Source: CAZBDU01 sp964490725
GTDB lineage: Bacteria; Spirochaetota; Spirochaetia; SZUA-6; DRHE01
DNA length: 64,000 nucleotides
Assembly: GCA_964490725.1 (NCBI GenBank)
Contig: CAZBDU010000003.1
Coordinates: 60,234-124,233, forward strand
Direction: 5' to 3'
Shown here: one piece after another, positions 8,958 through 16,389 of the stretch
How the letters are laid out: each line of letters opens with the position of its first letter
How positions within the stretch are numbered: the first letter of the stretch is position 1
The notes under the pieces: model-generated
The model's database searches: none
Told to the model about the DNA's origin: nothing
The model's input: only the letters and a program-made list of their open reading frames with translations
Program-made: the position numbers and the translations under genes

Positions 8958-9010
8958 CGCCGGCGCCCGCGGCCGGCCGGCCGCCGGGCTCCGGCCCCCC
9001 CGGGAGGTGC

Positions 9011-10072
9011 TCACGGCTGCCTGGTGGAAAAGCGGTGCACCGTGCGGTGCCGGTAGAGCCCGCCGGGCCGCAGGATCGTGGAGGGGAAGTGCGGCTGGTT
9101 GGGGGAGTCGGGGAAGAACTGGGTCTCCAGGCAAAACGCCCCGTGCCTCTCGTAGACTTTCCCGCCGGCGCCCTTCACGCGGTCCAGGGCGTTGCTGGTG
9201 TAGAACTGGACCCCGGGCATGGTGGTCCACACTTCCATGGCCCGCCCGCTGGCCGGGTCCACGGCGGCGGCGATGGGCGCAAGGGGCTGATCCGCCCTGC
9301 CGGCCACCCAGCAGTGGTCGTAGCCGCCGGGCACGCTCGAAAGCCCCTGGCCGATCGGCCTGGGGGAGGTGAAGTCCATCGGCGTGCCCTCCACGCGCAG
9401 GATCTCGCCGGTGGGCGTCAGCGACCGGCCGGAGGGCAGGTAGAAGGGGCAGTCCAGCCTCAAGAGGTGGTCCGCCACCGGGCCGGCGCCGGCCCCCGCC
9501 AGGTTCCAGTAGTTGTGCTGCGTCAGGTTGACCGGGGTGGGCCGGTCGGTGCGGGCCTGGTACTCGAAGGACAGCTCGTTGTCCTCGCTCAGGCGGTAGG
9601 TCACGGCCACCTTCAGGGTCCCCGGATAGCCCTCCTCTCCGTCCGGGCTGCGGTAGCTGAAGCGAACCCCGGCGGCCGTTCCGCTCCTGAAGGGTCTGGC
9701 CTGCCAGACCACCTTGTCGAAGCCCCTGTTGCCGCCGTGCAGGTGAGTGGCCGCCGCGCCGGCTCCGGGGGTCTCGTTGCAGGCCAGCACGTGCTCCACG
9801 CCGTCCAGGGTGAACCTGCCGCCTGCGATCCGGTTGGCGTACCTGCCCACCACCGCCCCGAAGTACTCGGAGCCGCGCAGGTACTCCTCCAGGGTGTCGA
9901 AGCCCAGGATCACGTTCTCGCGCCGGTCCTCCCTATCCGGCACCATCAGGGAGGTCATGGTGGCGCCGTAGGTGATCGCCCGGGCTTCCACCCCCCGCAC
10001 GTTGGAGAACACGAACTCGCGGATCTCCGTGCCGTCGGGCATCTGCCCGAAAGGCTGCACTCCCATCTCCAT
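9011..10072 (-). CDS. galM: Aldose 1-epimerase
   Basis: A 353-residue mutarotase that interconverts alpha and beta anomers of hexoses. It carries the family motifs for the catalytic residues: GRYANRIAGG, HLHGGNRGFDKVVW, the conserved NLTQHNYWNLAG (His acid), GYDHCWV, and a late Glu in FCLETQFFPDSPNQP. The length is standard. A GGAGGAGG ribosome binding site precedes ATG 10072. It is placed between the phosphofructokinase and the tartrate/malate-type dehydrogenase, all leftward, which fits a sugar catabolic operon. Confidence 0.93.
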   Translation of the reverse strand: MEMGVQPFGQMPDGTEIREFVFSNVRGVEARAITYGATMTSLMVPDREDRRENVILGFDTLEEYLRGSEYFGAVVGRYANRIAGGRFTLDGVEHVLACNETPGAGAAATHLHGGNRGFDKVVWQARPFRSGTAAGVRFSYRSPDGEEGYPGTLKVAVTYRLSEDNELSFEYQARTDRPTPVNLTQHNYWNLAGAGAGPVADHLLRLDCPFYLPSGRSLTPTGEILRVEGTPMDFTSPRPIGQGLSSVPGGYDHCWVAGRADQPLAPIAAAVDPASGRAMEVWTTMPGVQFYTSNALDRVKGAGGKVYERHGAFCLETQFFPDSPNQPHFPSTILRPGGLYRHRTVHRFSTRQP

Positions 10073-10145
10073 GACCCACTCCTCCTCCTGCTCGTCGTGC
10101 TCGGCTCATCGAGCCCGGCCGCCCGGGGCCGGCCGCCGCGCTGCC

Positions 10146-11429
10146 TCAGCGGTACTTAACGGGAACGTACTCGCGGGTCTTCTTCTCCACGAAGGCGATG
10201 CGCAGGCGGGCGAAGCGCTGCCGTCCGTCCTCCAGGGGAATCTCCGGCCATCCCTCTCCGATCAATGGGCGGGCGTAGCGCACGAACTCGTCGGTGACGT
10301 CCAGCCCGTCGGCGCTGATCCAGTGCGCGGGCAGCTGCCGGAAGGAGGAAGCCACCCGCTCCAGCGCGACCTTGTCGTAGTAGGCCTCGTAGCGGGGCCC
10401 GGGACGCCGGAGGATGGTGGCCATCCACCCGGTGCCCTCGCGGACGCCGATCTCCACCGCCTTGCGGCCCACCTGGAGCGCCTCTTCGATGTCCACCCTG
10501 GAGGCGAAGATCGACGTGGAGCGCTGCAGAACCCCCGGCACCTGGCCGGATGCGTAGCCCCGCGAGGGCAGCCCCGCGCGGTTGAGGTGATTCACCACGA
10601 CCTGCGCCACGGTGCTCTGACTCGCCCCGTACTCCACGTGGCCGAACGCGTCGTGCATCTCCCCGAGGCTGCCCACGTCGAAGCCTTCGCTCACCACCAC
10701 GATGCACCGTCCCTCGCGCGCCAGCTGGCGGTTCACGTTGTCGGTGAGGGACTCCAGGGTGTGGCCTGCCTCGGCGAAGTACATCTGCAGCGGCATCTCC
10801 CGCTGGGGGTCGGCCAGGCGCGCGGCGGCGGGGATGAAGCCGGCCTTCCTGCCCATGGCCTGCAGCACCGCCACGGACTCGGAGGGGCTCATGCCGCGGT
10901 TCTCCTCGTTCACGTTCTGAACGATGTAGGCCCAGTAGCGGGCGGCGCTGCCGTAGCCCGGGGTGTGGTCGATCAGGGTGAACTCGGGATCGCCCACGTC
11001 GTTGTCGATGGTCTTGGGCACCCCGGTGGCCACCAGCTCCACCCCCTTCTGGCGGGCCAGGGCGGCCACCTTGTGGGCCGTGTCCATGGAGTCGTTGCCG
11101 CCGATGTAGAAGAAGTAGCCGATGTCGTGGCCGGAGAGCACCTCCAGGATGCGCTCGAAGTCCTCGGTCTGGTCCTCCTTGAGCTTGTAGCGGCAGGTGC
11201 CGATGGCCCCGGCGGCGGTGGTGGCGCGCAGGAGCTGCAGCTCCTCCTCCGGTTGCCGGGACAGGTCCACCAGCTCCTCCTGGAGAATGCCCTCCACGCC
11301 GTGCCAGGCCGCGTACAGCGTGCCGATGTGGTCCGGAAAGTCCCGGCACCCCTCGATCACCCCCAGCAGCGAGGAATTGATGACCGGCGAGGGCCCCCCG
11401 GATTGGGCGACGATGGCGTTTCGTTTCAT
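10146..11429 (-). CDS. pfp: 6-phosphofructokinase, pyrophosphate-dependent type
   Basis: This 427-residue protein is a phosphofructokinase; it starts MKRNAIVAQSGGPSPVIN. The segment PKTIDNDV carries Lys where ATP-dependent enzymes have Gly (PGTIDND), and GGNDSMDTA replaces the ATP-type GGDGS, both pointing to pyrophosphate as phosphoryl donor (established discriminator residues; the Asn is a variation). MGRKAGFIP is the fructose-6-phosphate loop. The start at ATG 11429 is supported by GGAGAGGAGC; the open frame upstream adds 16 residues without homology. PPi-dependent PFK is common in spirochaetes. Confidence 0.88.
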   Translation of the reverse strand: MKRNAIVAQSGGPSPVINSSLLGVIEGCRDFPDHIGTLYAAWHGVEGILQEELVDLSRQPEEELQLLRATTAAGAIGTCRYKLKEDQTEDFERILEVLSGHDIGYFFYIGGNDSMDTAHKVAALARQKGVELVATGVPKTIDNDVGDPEFTLIDHTPGYGSAARYWAYIVQNVNEENRGMSPSESVAVLQAMGRKAGFIPAAARLADPQREMPLQMYFAEAGHTLESLTDNVNRQLAREGRCIVVVSEGFDVGSLGEMHDAFGHVEYGASQSTVAQVVVNHLNRAGLPSRGYASGQVPGVLQRSTSIFASRVDIEEALQVGRKAVEIGVREGTGWMATILRRPGPRYEAYYDKVALERVASSFRQLPAHWISADGLDVTDEFVRYARPLIGEGWPEIPLEDGRQRFARLRIAFVEKKTREYVPVKYR

Positions 11430-11451
11430 GATGCTCCTCTCCACACACCCT

Positions 11452-11480
11452 TTGACAGGCGCCCCGGGTGCACTCATAAT
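11452..11480 (+). promoter_or_regulatory. Near-consensus sigma-70 promoter for 11489, probably leaderless
   Basis: TTGACA (11452-11457), an exact 17-nt spacer and CATAAT (11475-11480) stand 8 nt before the ATG at 11489. There is no room for a ribosome binding site in the transcript, so the mRNA is probably leaderless (inference). Confidence 0.7.
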
Positions 11481-11488
11481 GGTGCCGA

Positions 11489-13270
11489 ATGGCCGGTCCG
11501 TCCGTCAAGCGCTCCCGCGGTGAGATCGAGCGGGAAGCGGAGAACCATATCACCCTGGGGATGCTCCTGCGCCGCGTGCGCAAGCCTGAGCAGCAGCGGG
11601 CCGTAGAGGCGGTCCTGGCCAGCCGCCTGTCCATCCGGCAGAAAATCGAGAAGATCCGAGCGCTGGACCTCCGGCACGAGCATGCAGGGGAGGAGCAGGC
11701 GGCCGGGGAGATCGTCGCGTCTCCTCCGCCGGGGCAGCGGGCGGGGGCGCGACGCGCGCAGCTTTCGCTGAAGGCGCCGGTGAGCGACTGCGGCTACTTC
11801 GCCTACCTGCTGCGCGAGCGCCGCCAGCTGCGCGACTTCGGCCGCAGCAGTCACGTGTTCCAGGCCACCCTTCTCCCGCCGGGGGTGCGCATCAACCCGG
11901 AGATCAAGGGCTTCCTCATTACCTACGTGGTGCCCTGGGCGGCGGAGCTGCAGGAGATGGCCGCACAGGCCCTGGACGTGGGGTGGCTCTATCTCAACCG
12001 CCACGGCTACAACTTGCTGGCGGTGCTGCGCCGGCTGTGCAGCCGCATTGCCGGAATGAACTTCCCGGGGCTCAACTACGCGGACAGGACTCTCATCGAG
12101 CGGCTGCGCCCGCTGGAGAACCTCTTCCTGGTGCTGCATTTCCAGCCCACCTACCCCGAGGAGGTGGTGGAGGCGCTGCACCGGGTGTGCCACAAGGAGC
12201 CGGGCTGCGGCATCGACTTCGACCACGCGGCGGATCTGGTCCACCGCCTCCTCTGGAAGGACGTCACCCTTCCGTCGCTGTACAACTGCCTGCTGGGCCT
12301 GAACATGGTCAGGCACCGGCGCTTTCTGACCCTGAGGGGGCTGATCCGCAGGGACGTGAAGGCGGTGATCGACACGCAGCGGTTCGACTGTGATCCCCAG
12401 GTCCAGCGCCAGATCGACGAGTACGTGGCCAAGGCGGTGGACGGAGTGCAGAGCCTCCACGAGCAGCTGCACGAGGTGCGGCGCTTCAAGCGGTACCTGC
12501 GCTTCCAGGAGGACGGCGCGCTGGATCTCAGGCCTCTGGCGGAGCTGTACGACTCGGTGCGGCGGGCCGGGGCGGGCTTCGCGGAGGACCGGGAAAACGT
12601 GCTGCTGCTGGCGCCGCGCTTCCTGCGGGTCTTCGAGCAGGTGTACTTGCCGCTGCTGAACGGGCGCGTGGTGGTGGGACGGAGGCGGGTGATCCTCTTC
12701 TCGCGGGTGTTCTTCCAGGTGGAGTTCTCCAAGCTCCACGCCGCTGCGGGAAGGCTGGAGCGGGTGAGCCTGGGCTTCCCCAATTTCCCCTACCGCCGCT
12801 ACCTGGAGATCCGTGCTTCCAGCCAGGGCGCCATCTCGGTGGAGGCGGAGGCGCTTCAGGCCATCGATGACGCCCTGGCCCAGTTTCTGGGCATCGGGCG
12901 GACGCTGGCGCGCATCCTCTCCCTGCGCAGGCCGCCGGCCGAGCTGGAAAAGTTCGAGCCCCTGGAGCCGATCATCCTGAAAGGGAAGCCCTTCAGCTTT
13001 CCCAGCGAAGAGGAGCCCATCCGCTCGCGGGACTGTCTGAACGGCAAGAGCCTGGTGGAAGCGGTGATGCAGGCGATCGTGGTCTGTTTCACTGCGGGGG
13101 TCTATTTCCGGGATCCCTACATCACTCTCCTCATCTCCAGAGAGGAGAAGCTCAGGCGGGAGATCCGCAGCACGGTCCAGAACCTGGAACACCTCCTGGA
13201 CGCCGGGGATTTCCGGGAGCTTCAGGCCCGCTACCTGGCGGAGGAGCTCTCGGATGCCAGCAGCTCCTGA
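11489..13270 (+). CDS. Large spirochaete-type protein of unknown function (DUF5312-like)
   Basis: This 593-residue cytosolic protein has no signal peptide or membrane segment. It begins with a basic helical region (EHITLGMLLRRVRKPEQQRAVEAVL-like) and continues mostly alpha-helical with many Arg, Leu and Glu residues. I do not recognise a catalytic motif; it resembles a family known from Treponema and relatives (DUF5312 as far as I recall). The gene has its own strong promoter and its 3' end overlaps the convergent gene at 13231 by 40 nt. The function is unknown. Confidence 0.7.
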   Translation: MAGPSVKRSRGEIEREAENHITLGMLLRRVRKPEQQRAVEAVLASRLSIRQKIEKIRALDLRHEHAGEEQAAGEIVASPPPGQRAGARRAQLSLKAPVSDCGYFAYLLRERRQLRDFGRSSHVFQATLLPPGVRINPEIKGFLITYVVPWAAELQEMAAQALDVGWLYLNRHGYNLLAVLRRLCSRIAGMNFPGLNYADRTLIERLRPLENLFLVLHFQPTYPEEVVEALHRVCHKEPGCGIDFDHAADLVHRLLWKDVTLPSLYNCLLGLNMVRHRRFLTLRGLIRRDVKAVIDTQRFDCDPQVQRQIDEYVAKAVDGVQSLHEQLHEVRRFKRYLRFQEDGALDLRPLAELYDSVRRAGAGFAEDRENVLLLAPRFLRVFEQVYLPLLNGRVVVGRRRVILFSRVFFQVEFSKLHAAAGRLERVSLGFPNFPYRRYLEIRASSQGAISVEAEALQAIDDALAQFLGIGRTLARILSLRRPPAELEKFEPLEPIILKGKPFSFPSEEEPIRSRDCLNGKSLVEAVMQAIVVCFTAGVYFRDPYITLLISREEKLRREIRSTVQNLEHLLDAGDFRELQARYLAEELSDASSS

Positions 13271-13821
13271 GCGGTGCGCTCCAGGAGCTCCACGTCGATG
13301 GGCTTGCGGAGCAGGCGCGTGTTGTCGCGAAACGCCGGCCCGCCCTCCGGCCGCAGCGCCTGGCCGGCGAGGAAGATCATCCTGATGCGCGGCTGGATGC
13401 TGCGCCCGAGCTCGAAGTAGTGGACGCACTCCCGGGCGCTGAGCGCCTCGTTGACGATCACCAGACGGGCCTTGCGGGGCCGCAGCTGCGGCAGGCTCCT
13501 CAGGGTGCTCTCCACCTGGTGGAAGGACAGAAACCGCCTGAGGGGGCTGCCGCGAAGCAGCTTGGTCAGGTCCGGATGGGGGTCCACCACCAGCGCCCGC
13601 TGGCGTCCCCCCTCTCCGGGCCGCTCCGCTTCCTCCGGGACCTGTTCGGCTTCTTCCCCGTGCCCCGGAAGCCGCAGCAGGGCGTCGATCTTGCGCTCCA
13701 GGTCTTCACTACCCCGCACGATGCGGAGCACATCGCGCTCTTCCTCGGGGGAACGTCTCTTTTTCAGCAGGAGGCCGTAGAGCAGGTACTTGTCCGCCTG
13801 GGACAGCCTGTGAACGTCCAT
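13231..13821 (-). CDS. Degenerate response-regulator receiver protein
   Basis: A 196-residue protein with a helical N-terminus (MDVHRLSQADKYLLYGLLLKK) followed by a receiver-like domain from about residue 75. The acidic pocket is reduced to LVVDPHPD, the phospho-acceptor position reads RLVIVNEAL (Asn instead of Asp), while the conserved Lys is kept in LLRKPIDVELL. It therefore probably does not take phosphate in the usual way. No output domain is present. The start at ATG 13821 was chosen because the upstream extension has no homology. It overlaps the convergent 11489 gene by 40 nt. Confidence 0.65.
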   Translation of the reverse strand: MDVHRLSQADKYLLYGLLLKKRRSPEEERDVLRIVRGSEDLERKIDALLRLPGHGEEAEQVPEEAERPGEGGRQRALVVDPHPDLTKLLRGSPLRRFLSFHQVESTLRSLPQLRPRKARLVIVNEALSARECVHYFELGRSIQPRIRMIFLAGQALRPEGGPAFRDNTRLLRKPIDVELLERTAQELLASESSSAR

Positions 13822-13898
13822 GGGACGAGGCAAGTATAGCGGCTTTCCCCCGAGGCGTCCATCCACGCTCTCTCAGGGCTTCTGCCCGTCCGAGGCTC

Positions 13899-13936
13899 TT
13901 GACAGCCGGCGTGTGCTCGTGTAAGAATAATTATTA
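13899..13936 (+). promoter_or_regulatory. Promoter with PerR-type operator (Per box)
   Basis: TTGACA at 13899-13904 is followed 17 nt later by an AT-rich -10 region that overlaps TAAGAATAATTATTA at 13922-13936. This matches the Bacillus-type Per box (TTATAATNATTATAA) at 12 of 14 fixed positions and stands out in GC-rich DNA. It precedes the perR-like gene at 13958 and probably mediates autoregulation of the perR-rubrerythrin unit. Confidence 0.75.
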
Positions 13937-13957
13937 TTATCGGATAAACGGATCGTT

Positions 13958-14350
13958 GTGTTGAGGAAGACGGAACAGAGAACCGTGATTCTGGAGGAGC
14001 TGCGCCTGTCGGACCACCCGGCCGCCGACGAGCTGTACCTGCGGATCAGGAGACGGCTGCCCCGCATCAGCCTGGGCACGGTGTACCGCAACCTGGAGCT
14101 TCTGGCCGCCGGCGGGGTGGTGCAGAAGCTGCAGTACGGCGGGGGGCAGAAGCGATTCGATCCGGACCCGAGCCCCCACAGCCACTTCTGGTGCACCTGC
14201 TGCATGCGGGTGGAGGACACGCCGTTCGACCTGCGGGTGCCCGACCTGGATCGCAGCCACCCCTGGGTAAGGGAGCGGGTGATCCAGGGGGGGAGGCCGG
14301 AGTACTACGGGCTGTGCCCGCGCTGCCGGGAGGCCGGGCGGGCGCCATAA
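13958..14350 (+). CDS. perR: PerR-like Fur-family peroxide-sensing repressor
   Basis: A 130-residue Fur-superfamily protein: winged helix with SLGTVYRNLELL, then a dimerisation domain with two structural zinc pairs (CTCC and CPRC). The regulatory metal ligands of PerR appear conserved: the His of DHPAADELY, HSH before the first CxxC, and Asp in CMRVED at the position equivalent to PerR Asp104 (Fur has Glu). This points to an Fe/Mn-dependent peroxide sensor whose His ligands are oxidised. The start codon is GTG at 13958, just after a Per box. Rubrerythrin follows 60 nt downstream. Confidence 0.85.
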   Translation: MLRKTEQRTVILEELRLSDHPAADELYLRIRRRLPRISLGTVYRNLELLAAGGVVQKLQYGGGQKRFDPDPSPHSHFWCTCCMRVEDTPFDLRVPDLDRSHPWVRERVIQGGRPEYYGLCPRCREAGRAP

Positions 14351-14410
14351 AGGCATCAAGCGGGCGTGTCACGCCCTGCACATATCCAGTTATCGAGGAG
14401 TCAGGGAAAA

Positions 14411-14986
14411 ATGAAGAGCGTGAAGGGGACTCAGACCGAGAAAAACCTTATCACCGCCTTCGCCGGCGAGTCGCAGGCGCGCAACCGCTACACCTACTTT
14501 GCCGGCAAGGCCCGTCAGGAGGGCTACCAGCAGATCGCCGCCATCTTCGAGGAGACCGCCAACCAGGAACGGGAGCACGCCAAGCGGTTCTTCAGCTTCC
14601 TGGAGGGGGGGGACGCCCAGGTGGCTGCCATGTTCCCGGCAGGCACGGTGGCCGGCACCGCGGACAACCTGAAAGCCGCCGCCGGTGGAGAGAACTACGA
14701 GTGGACCACGATGTACCCCGGCTTCGCGGCCAAGGCGCGCGAGGAGGGGTTCGAGCCGGTGGCCAGGCTGTTCGAGGCCGTCTGCGTGGCGGAGAAGCAG
14801 CACGAGAAGCGCTACAACGACCTCCGGGCCAACGTCACCGGCGGGAAGGTCTTCAAGAAGGACAAGAAGGTGGTGTGGCGCTGCCTCAACTGCGGCTACC
14901 TCCACGAGGGCGAGGAGGCGCCCAAGGCCTGCCCTGCCTGCGCGCATCCCCAGGCCTACTACGAGCTGCTGGGCGAGAACTGGTAG
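14411..14986 (+). CDS. rbr: Rubrerythrin
   Basis: A 191-residue non-haem iron peroxidase. The N-terminal four-helix ferritin-like domain has the diiron ligands in TAFAGESQARNRYTYF, EETANQEREHAKRFF, and VAEKQHEKRY; the C-terminal rubredoxin domain has WRCLNCGYLHEG and CPACAHPQ (Cys4 iron site). It reduces hydrogen peroxide to water using electrons from rubredoxin or NADH-linked donors. Its position directly behind perR and the Per box supports peroxide-inducible expression. The ATG at 14411 has a GAGG-type ribosome binding site upstream. Confidence 0.95.
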   Translation: MKSVKGTQTEKNLITAFAGESQARNRYTYFAGKARQEGYQQIAAIFEETANQEREHAKRFFSFLEGGDAQVAAMFPAGTVAGTADNLKAAAGGENYEWTTMYPGFAAKAREEGFEPVARLFEAVCVAEKQHEKRYNDLRANVTGGKVFKKDKKVVWRCLNCGYLHEGEEAPKACPACAHPQAYYELLGENW

Positions 14987-14999
14987 GCCCGCGGGTCTT

Positions 15000-15035
15000 C
15001 CAGACGGCCCGCCGGATTCCCTGCGGGCCGTCTGG
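15000..15035 (+). terminator. Strong hairpin after rubrerythrin, terminator-like
   Basis: A perfect 13-bp stem (CCAGACGGCCCGC at 15000-15012 with its complement at 15023-15035) and 10-nt loop lies 14 nt after the rbr stop. There is no clear T run after it (TTCCGCC), so it may slow or end transcription with help from other factors. Confidence 0.5.
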
Positions 15036-15071
15036 TTCCGCCTCTGCATCGAACCACCACCTGCCCCTTCC

Positions 15072-15157
15072 GCCGCGCGCTGGCCCGTCCCTGCCGGCCA
15101 GGACCCCGCGGGCCGCCGCGCGCTGGCCCGTCCCTTTCGGCCTTGACCCCGCGGGCC
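15072..15157. repeat. Tandem 43-bp duplication upstream of the zinc regulator
   Basis: Two adjacent 43-bp units (15072-15114 and 15115-15157) share their first 22 bp (GCCGCGCGCTGGCCCGTCCC onward) and their last 14 bp (GACCCCGCGGGCC). They differ in the middle, where the second unit has CCTTGACC instead of CCAGGACC. The second copy thereby contains the -35 hexamer TTGACC of the downstream promoter. Confidence 0.85.
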
Positions 15158-15185
15158 GGCCTGCATTAGTATTACAAAGTAATAC
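15143..15185 (+). promoter_or_regulatory. Promoter and palindromic operator of the zinc-uptake operon
   Basis: TTGACC (15143-15148) and TAGTAT (15167-15172, 18-nt spacing) form a promoter. The perfect inverted repeat GTATTAC-AAA-GTAATAC at 15169-15185 overlaps the -10 and start of transcription, the classic place for a repressor. The adjacent ribbon-helix-helix gene is the obvious candidate binder. Confidence 0.7.
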
Positions 15186-15203
15186 CACAGAGGAGTCCCC
15201 GGG

Positions 15204-15482
15204 GTGCGCAAGAAAGAGGAGATCATCAGCTTCAAGGTGGATGAATCGCTGGCCGCCCGGCTGGGCCGGGTCCCGAACCGCTCCGACTTCATCCGGCGGG
15301 CGGTGCTGTTGGCCCTGGACAGCATCTGCCCGCTGTGCCAGGGCAGCGGGGTGCTGAGCGCGGATCAGAGGGAGCACTGGCAGTCCTTCGCCCAGAGCCA
15401 CACGGTGCGGGAGTGCGATCGCTGCCACTCCTACTACCTGGTGTGCGAGTCCCAGGGGGAGCACGGAGGCTCCGGTGCGTAG
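15204..15482 (+). CDS. Ribbon-helix-helix (CopG-like) protein with C-terminal zinc-ribbon cysteines, putative zinc-responsive repressor
   Basis: A 92-residue protein. Residues 1-40 fit a ribbon-helix-helix DNA-binding domain (EEIISFKVDESLAARL then RSDFIRRAVLLAL). The C-terminal half has CPLC and CDRC pairs plus further Cys and His residues, a likely zinc-binding site. The start is GTG 15204 with AGGAG upstream. The stop overlaps znuA by 8 nt, so it leads the zinc operon, and a perfect palindrome sits in its promoter. I infer that it replaces Zur as zinc sensor here; nickel or iron sensing is not excluded. Confidence 0.72.
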   Translation: MRKKEEIISFKVDESLAARLGRVPNRSDFIRRAVLLALDSICPLCQGSGVLSADQREHWQSFAQSHTVRECDRCHSYYLVCESQGEHGGSGA

Positions 15483-16386
15483 GCTGGCGGCCGGCGCGCT
15501 GGCGCTGGCGCTGGGCGCTGCCCCCCTGCCTGCGGGGGCAGGAGGGGCGCAGGAGGCCCGGCCCCAGCCGGGGCAGGTTCCGGTGGTCTACGTGGGCGTG
15601 CCGCCCCAGCGGTTCATCGTGGATCGGGTGGCTCGGGGGCGCGTGGAGGTGCGGGTGCTGGTCAAGCCGGGGGAGAGCCCCCACACCTTCGAGCCCACCC
15701 CCAGGCAGGTGGTGGCCCTGGCCGGAAGCCAGGCCTATTTCACCCTGGGGTTTCCCTTCGAGGAGCAGATCGTGAGCAAGATCGGCTCCGGGGCTCCCCT
15801 GCGGGTGATTCTCATGGACCGGGGGGTGAAGCGCATCCCCCTGGACGTGGTGCAGCTGCCCGGGGCGGTTGCGGAGGAGCAGGAAGGCCAGGCGGACCCT
15901 CACGTCTGGCTGTCGCCTCCGGCCCTGGTGAAGATGGCCGCCAACGTCGGGGAGGCGCTGGCGGCGCTGGACCCCGACGGCGAAGGGGCCTACGCCGGAG
16001 CCGTGGAGGCCTTCCGGCGGGAAGTGGAAGAGGTGGACAAGAGCATTGCGGCGGAGCTCTCCCCCTATCGGGGGCGCACGGTGTTCGTGCTGCACCCGGC
16101 GTTCGGCTACTTCACCGCCCGCTACGGGCTGCGCCAGGTGGCCGTGGAGGTGGAGGGCAAGAGCCCCGGTCCGCGCCATCTGGAGTGGCTGATCGCGGAG
16201 GCGAAGAGGCAGGGGGCGGAGGCCATCTTCGTGCAACCGCAGTTCGACCCGCGCAGCGCCCGGGCGCTGGCGGAGGCCACCGGAGCGAAGGTGGTGGCCC
16301 TGGATCCGCTGGCGGAGGACCTGCTGGCCAATCTGCGGGTGATCGCCGGCCGAATCGCCGCCGCTTTCGGCCGGCAGGGAGGTTAG
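15475..16386 (+). CDS. znuA: Zinc ABC transporter substrate-binding protein
   Basis: A 303-residue cluster A-I metal-binding protein. The start is GTG 15475, followed by a signal peptide ending near GAGGA. Metal ligands are visible as His in GESPHTFEP, His in ADPHVWLSPP, His in LHPAFGYF and Asp in LDPLAED. The His-rich loop typical of proteobacterial ZnuA is reduced to an acidic stretch (VAEEQEGQ). It captures zinc (or possibly manganese) in the periplasm and delivers it to ZnuBC. It overlaps the regulator by 8 nt and is followed by the ATPase after 3 nt. Confidence 0.9.
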   Translation: MRRLAAGALALALGAAPLPAGAGGAQEARPQPGQVPVVYVGVPPQRFIVDRVARGRVEVRVLVKPGESPHTFEPTPRQVVALAGSQAYFTLGFPFEEQIVSKIGSGAPLRVILMDRGVKRIPLDVVQLPGAVAEEQEGQADPHVWLSPPALVKMAANVGEALAALDPDGEGAYAGAVEAFRREVEEVDKSIAAELSPYRGRTVFVLHPAFGYFTARYGLRQVAVEVEGKSPGPRHLEWLIAEAKRQGAEAIFVQPQFDPRSARALAEATGAKVVALDPLAEDLLANLRVIAGRIAAAFGRQGG

Positions 16387-16389
16387 ATC

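Noticed and set aside
9035..10159. Long plus-strand open frame opposite galM
   Set aside because: The antisense of a GC-rich gene gives long open frames; no family motif and galM on the other strand is clear.
11474..13429. Minus-strand 651-residue frame opposite the large spirochaete-type gene
   Set aside because: It is an antisense shadow rich in His, Gln and Arg; the plus strand has the promoter and normal composition.
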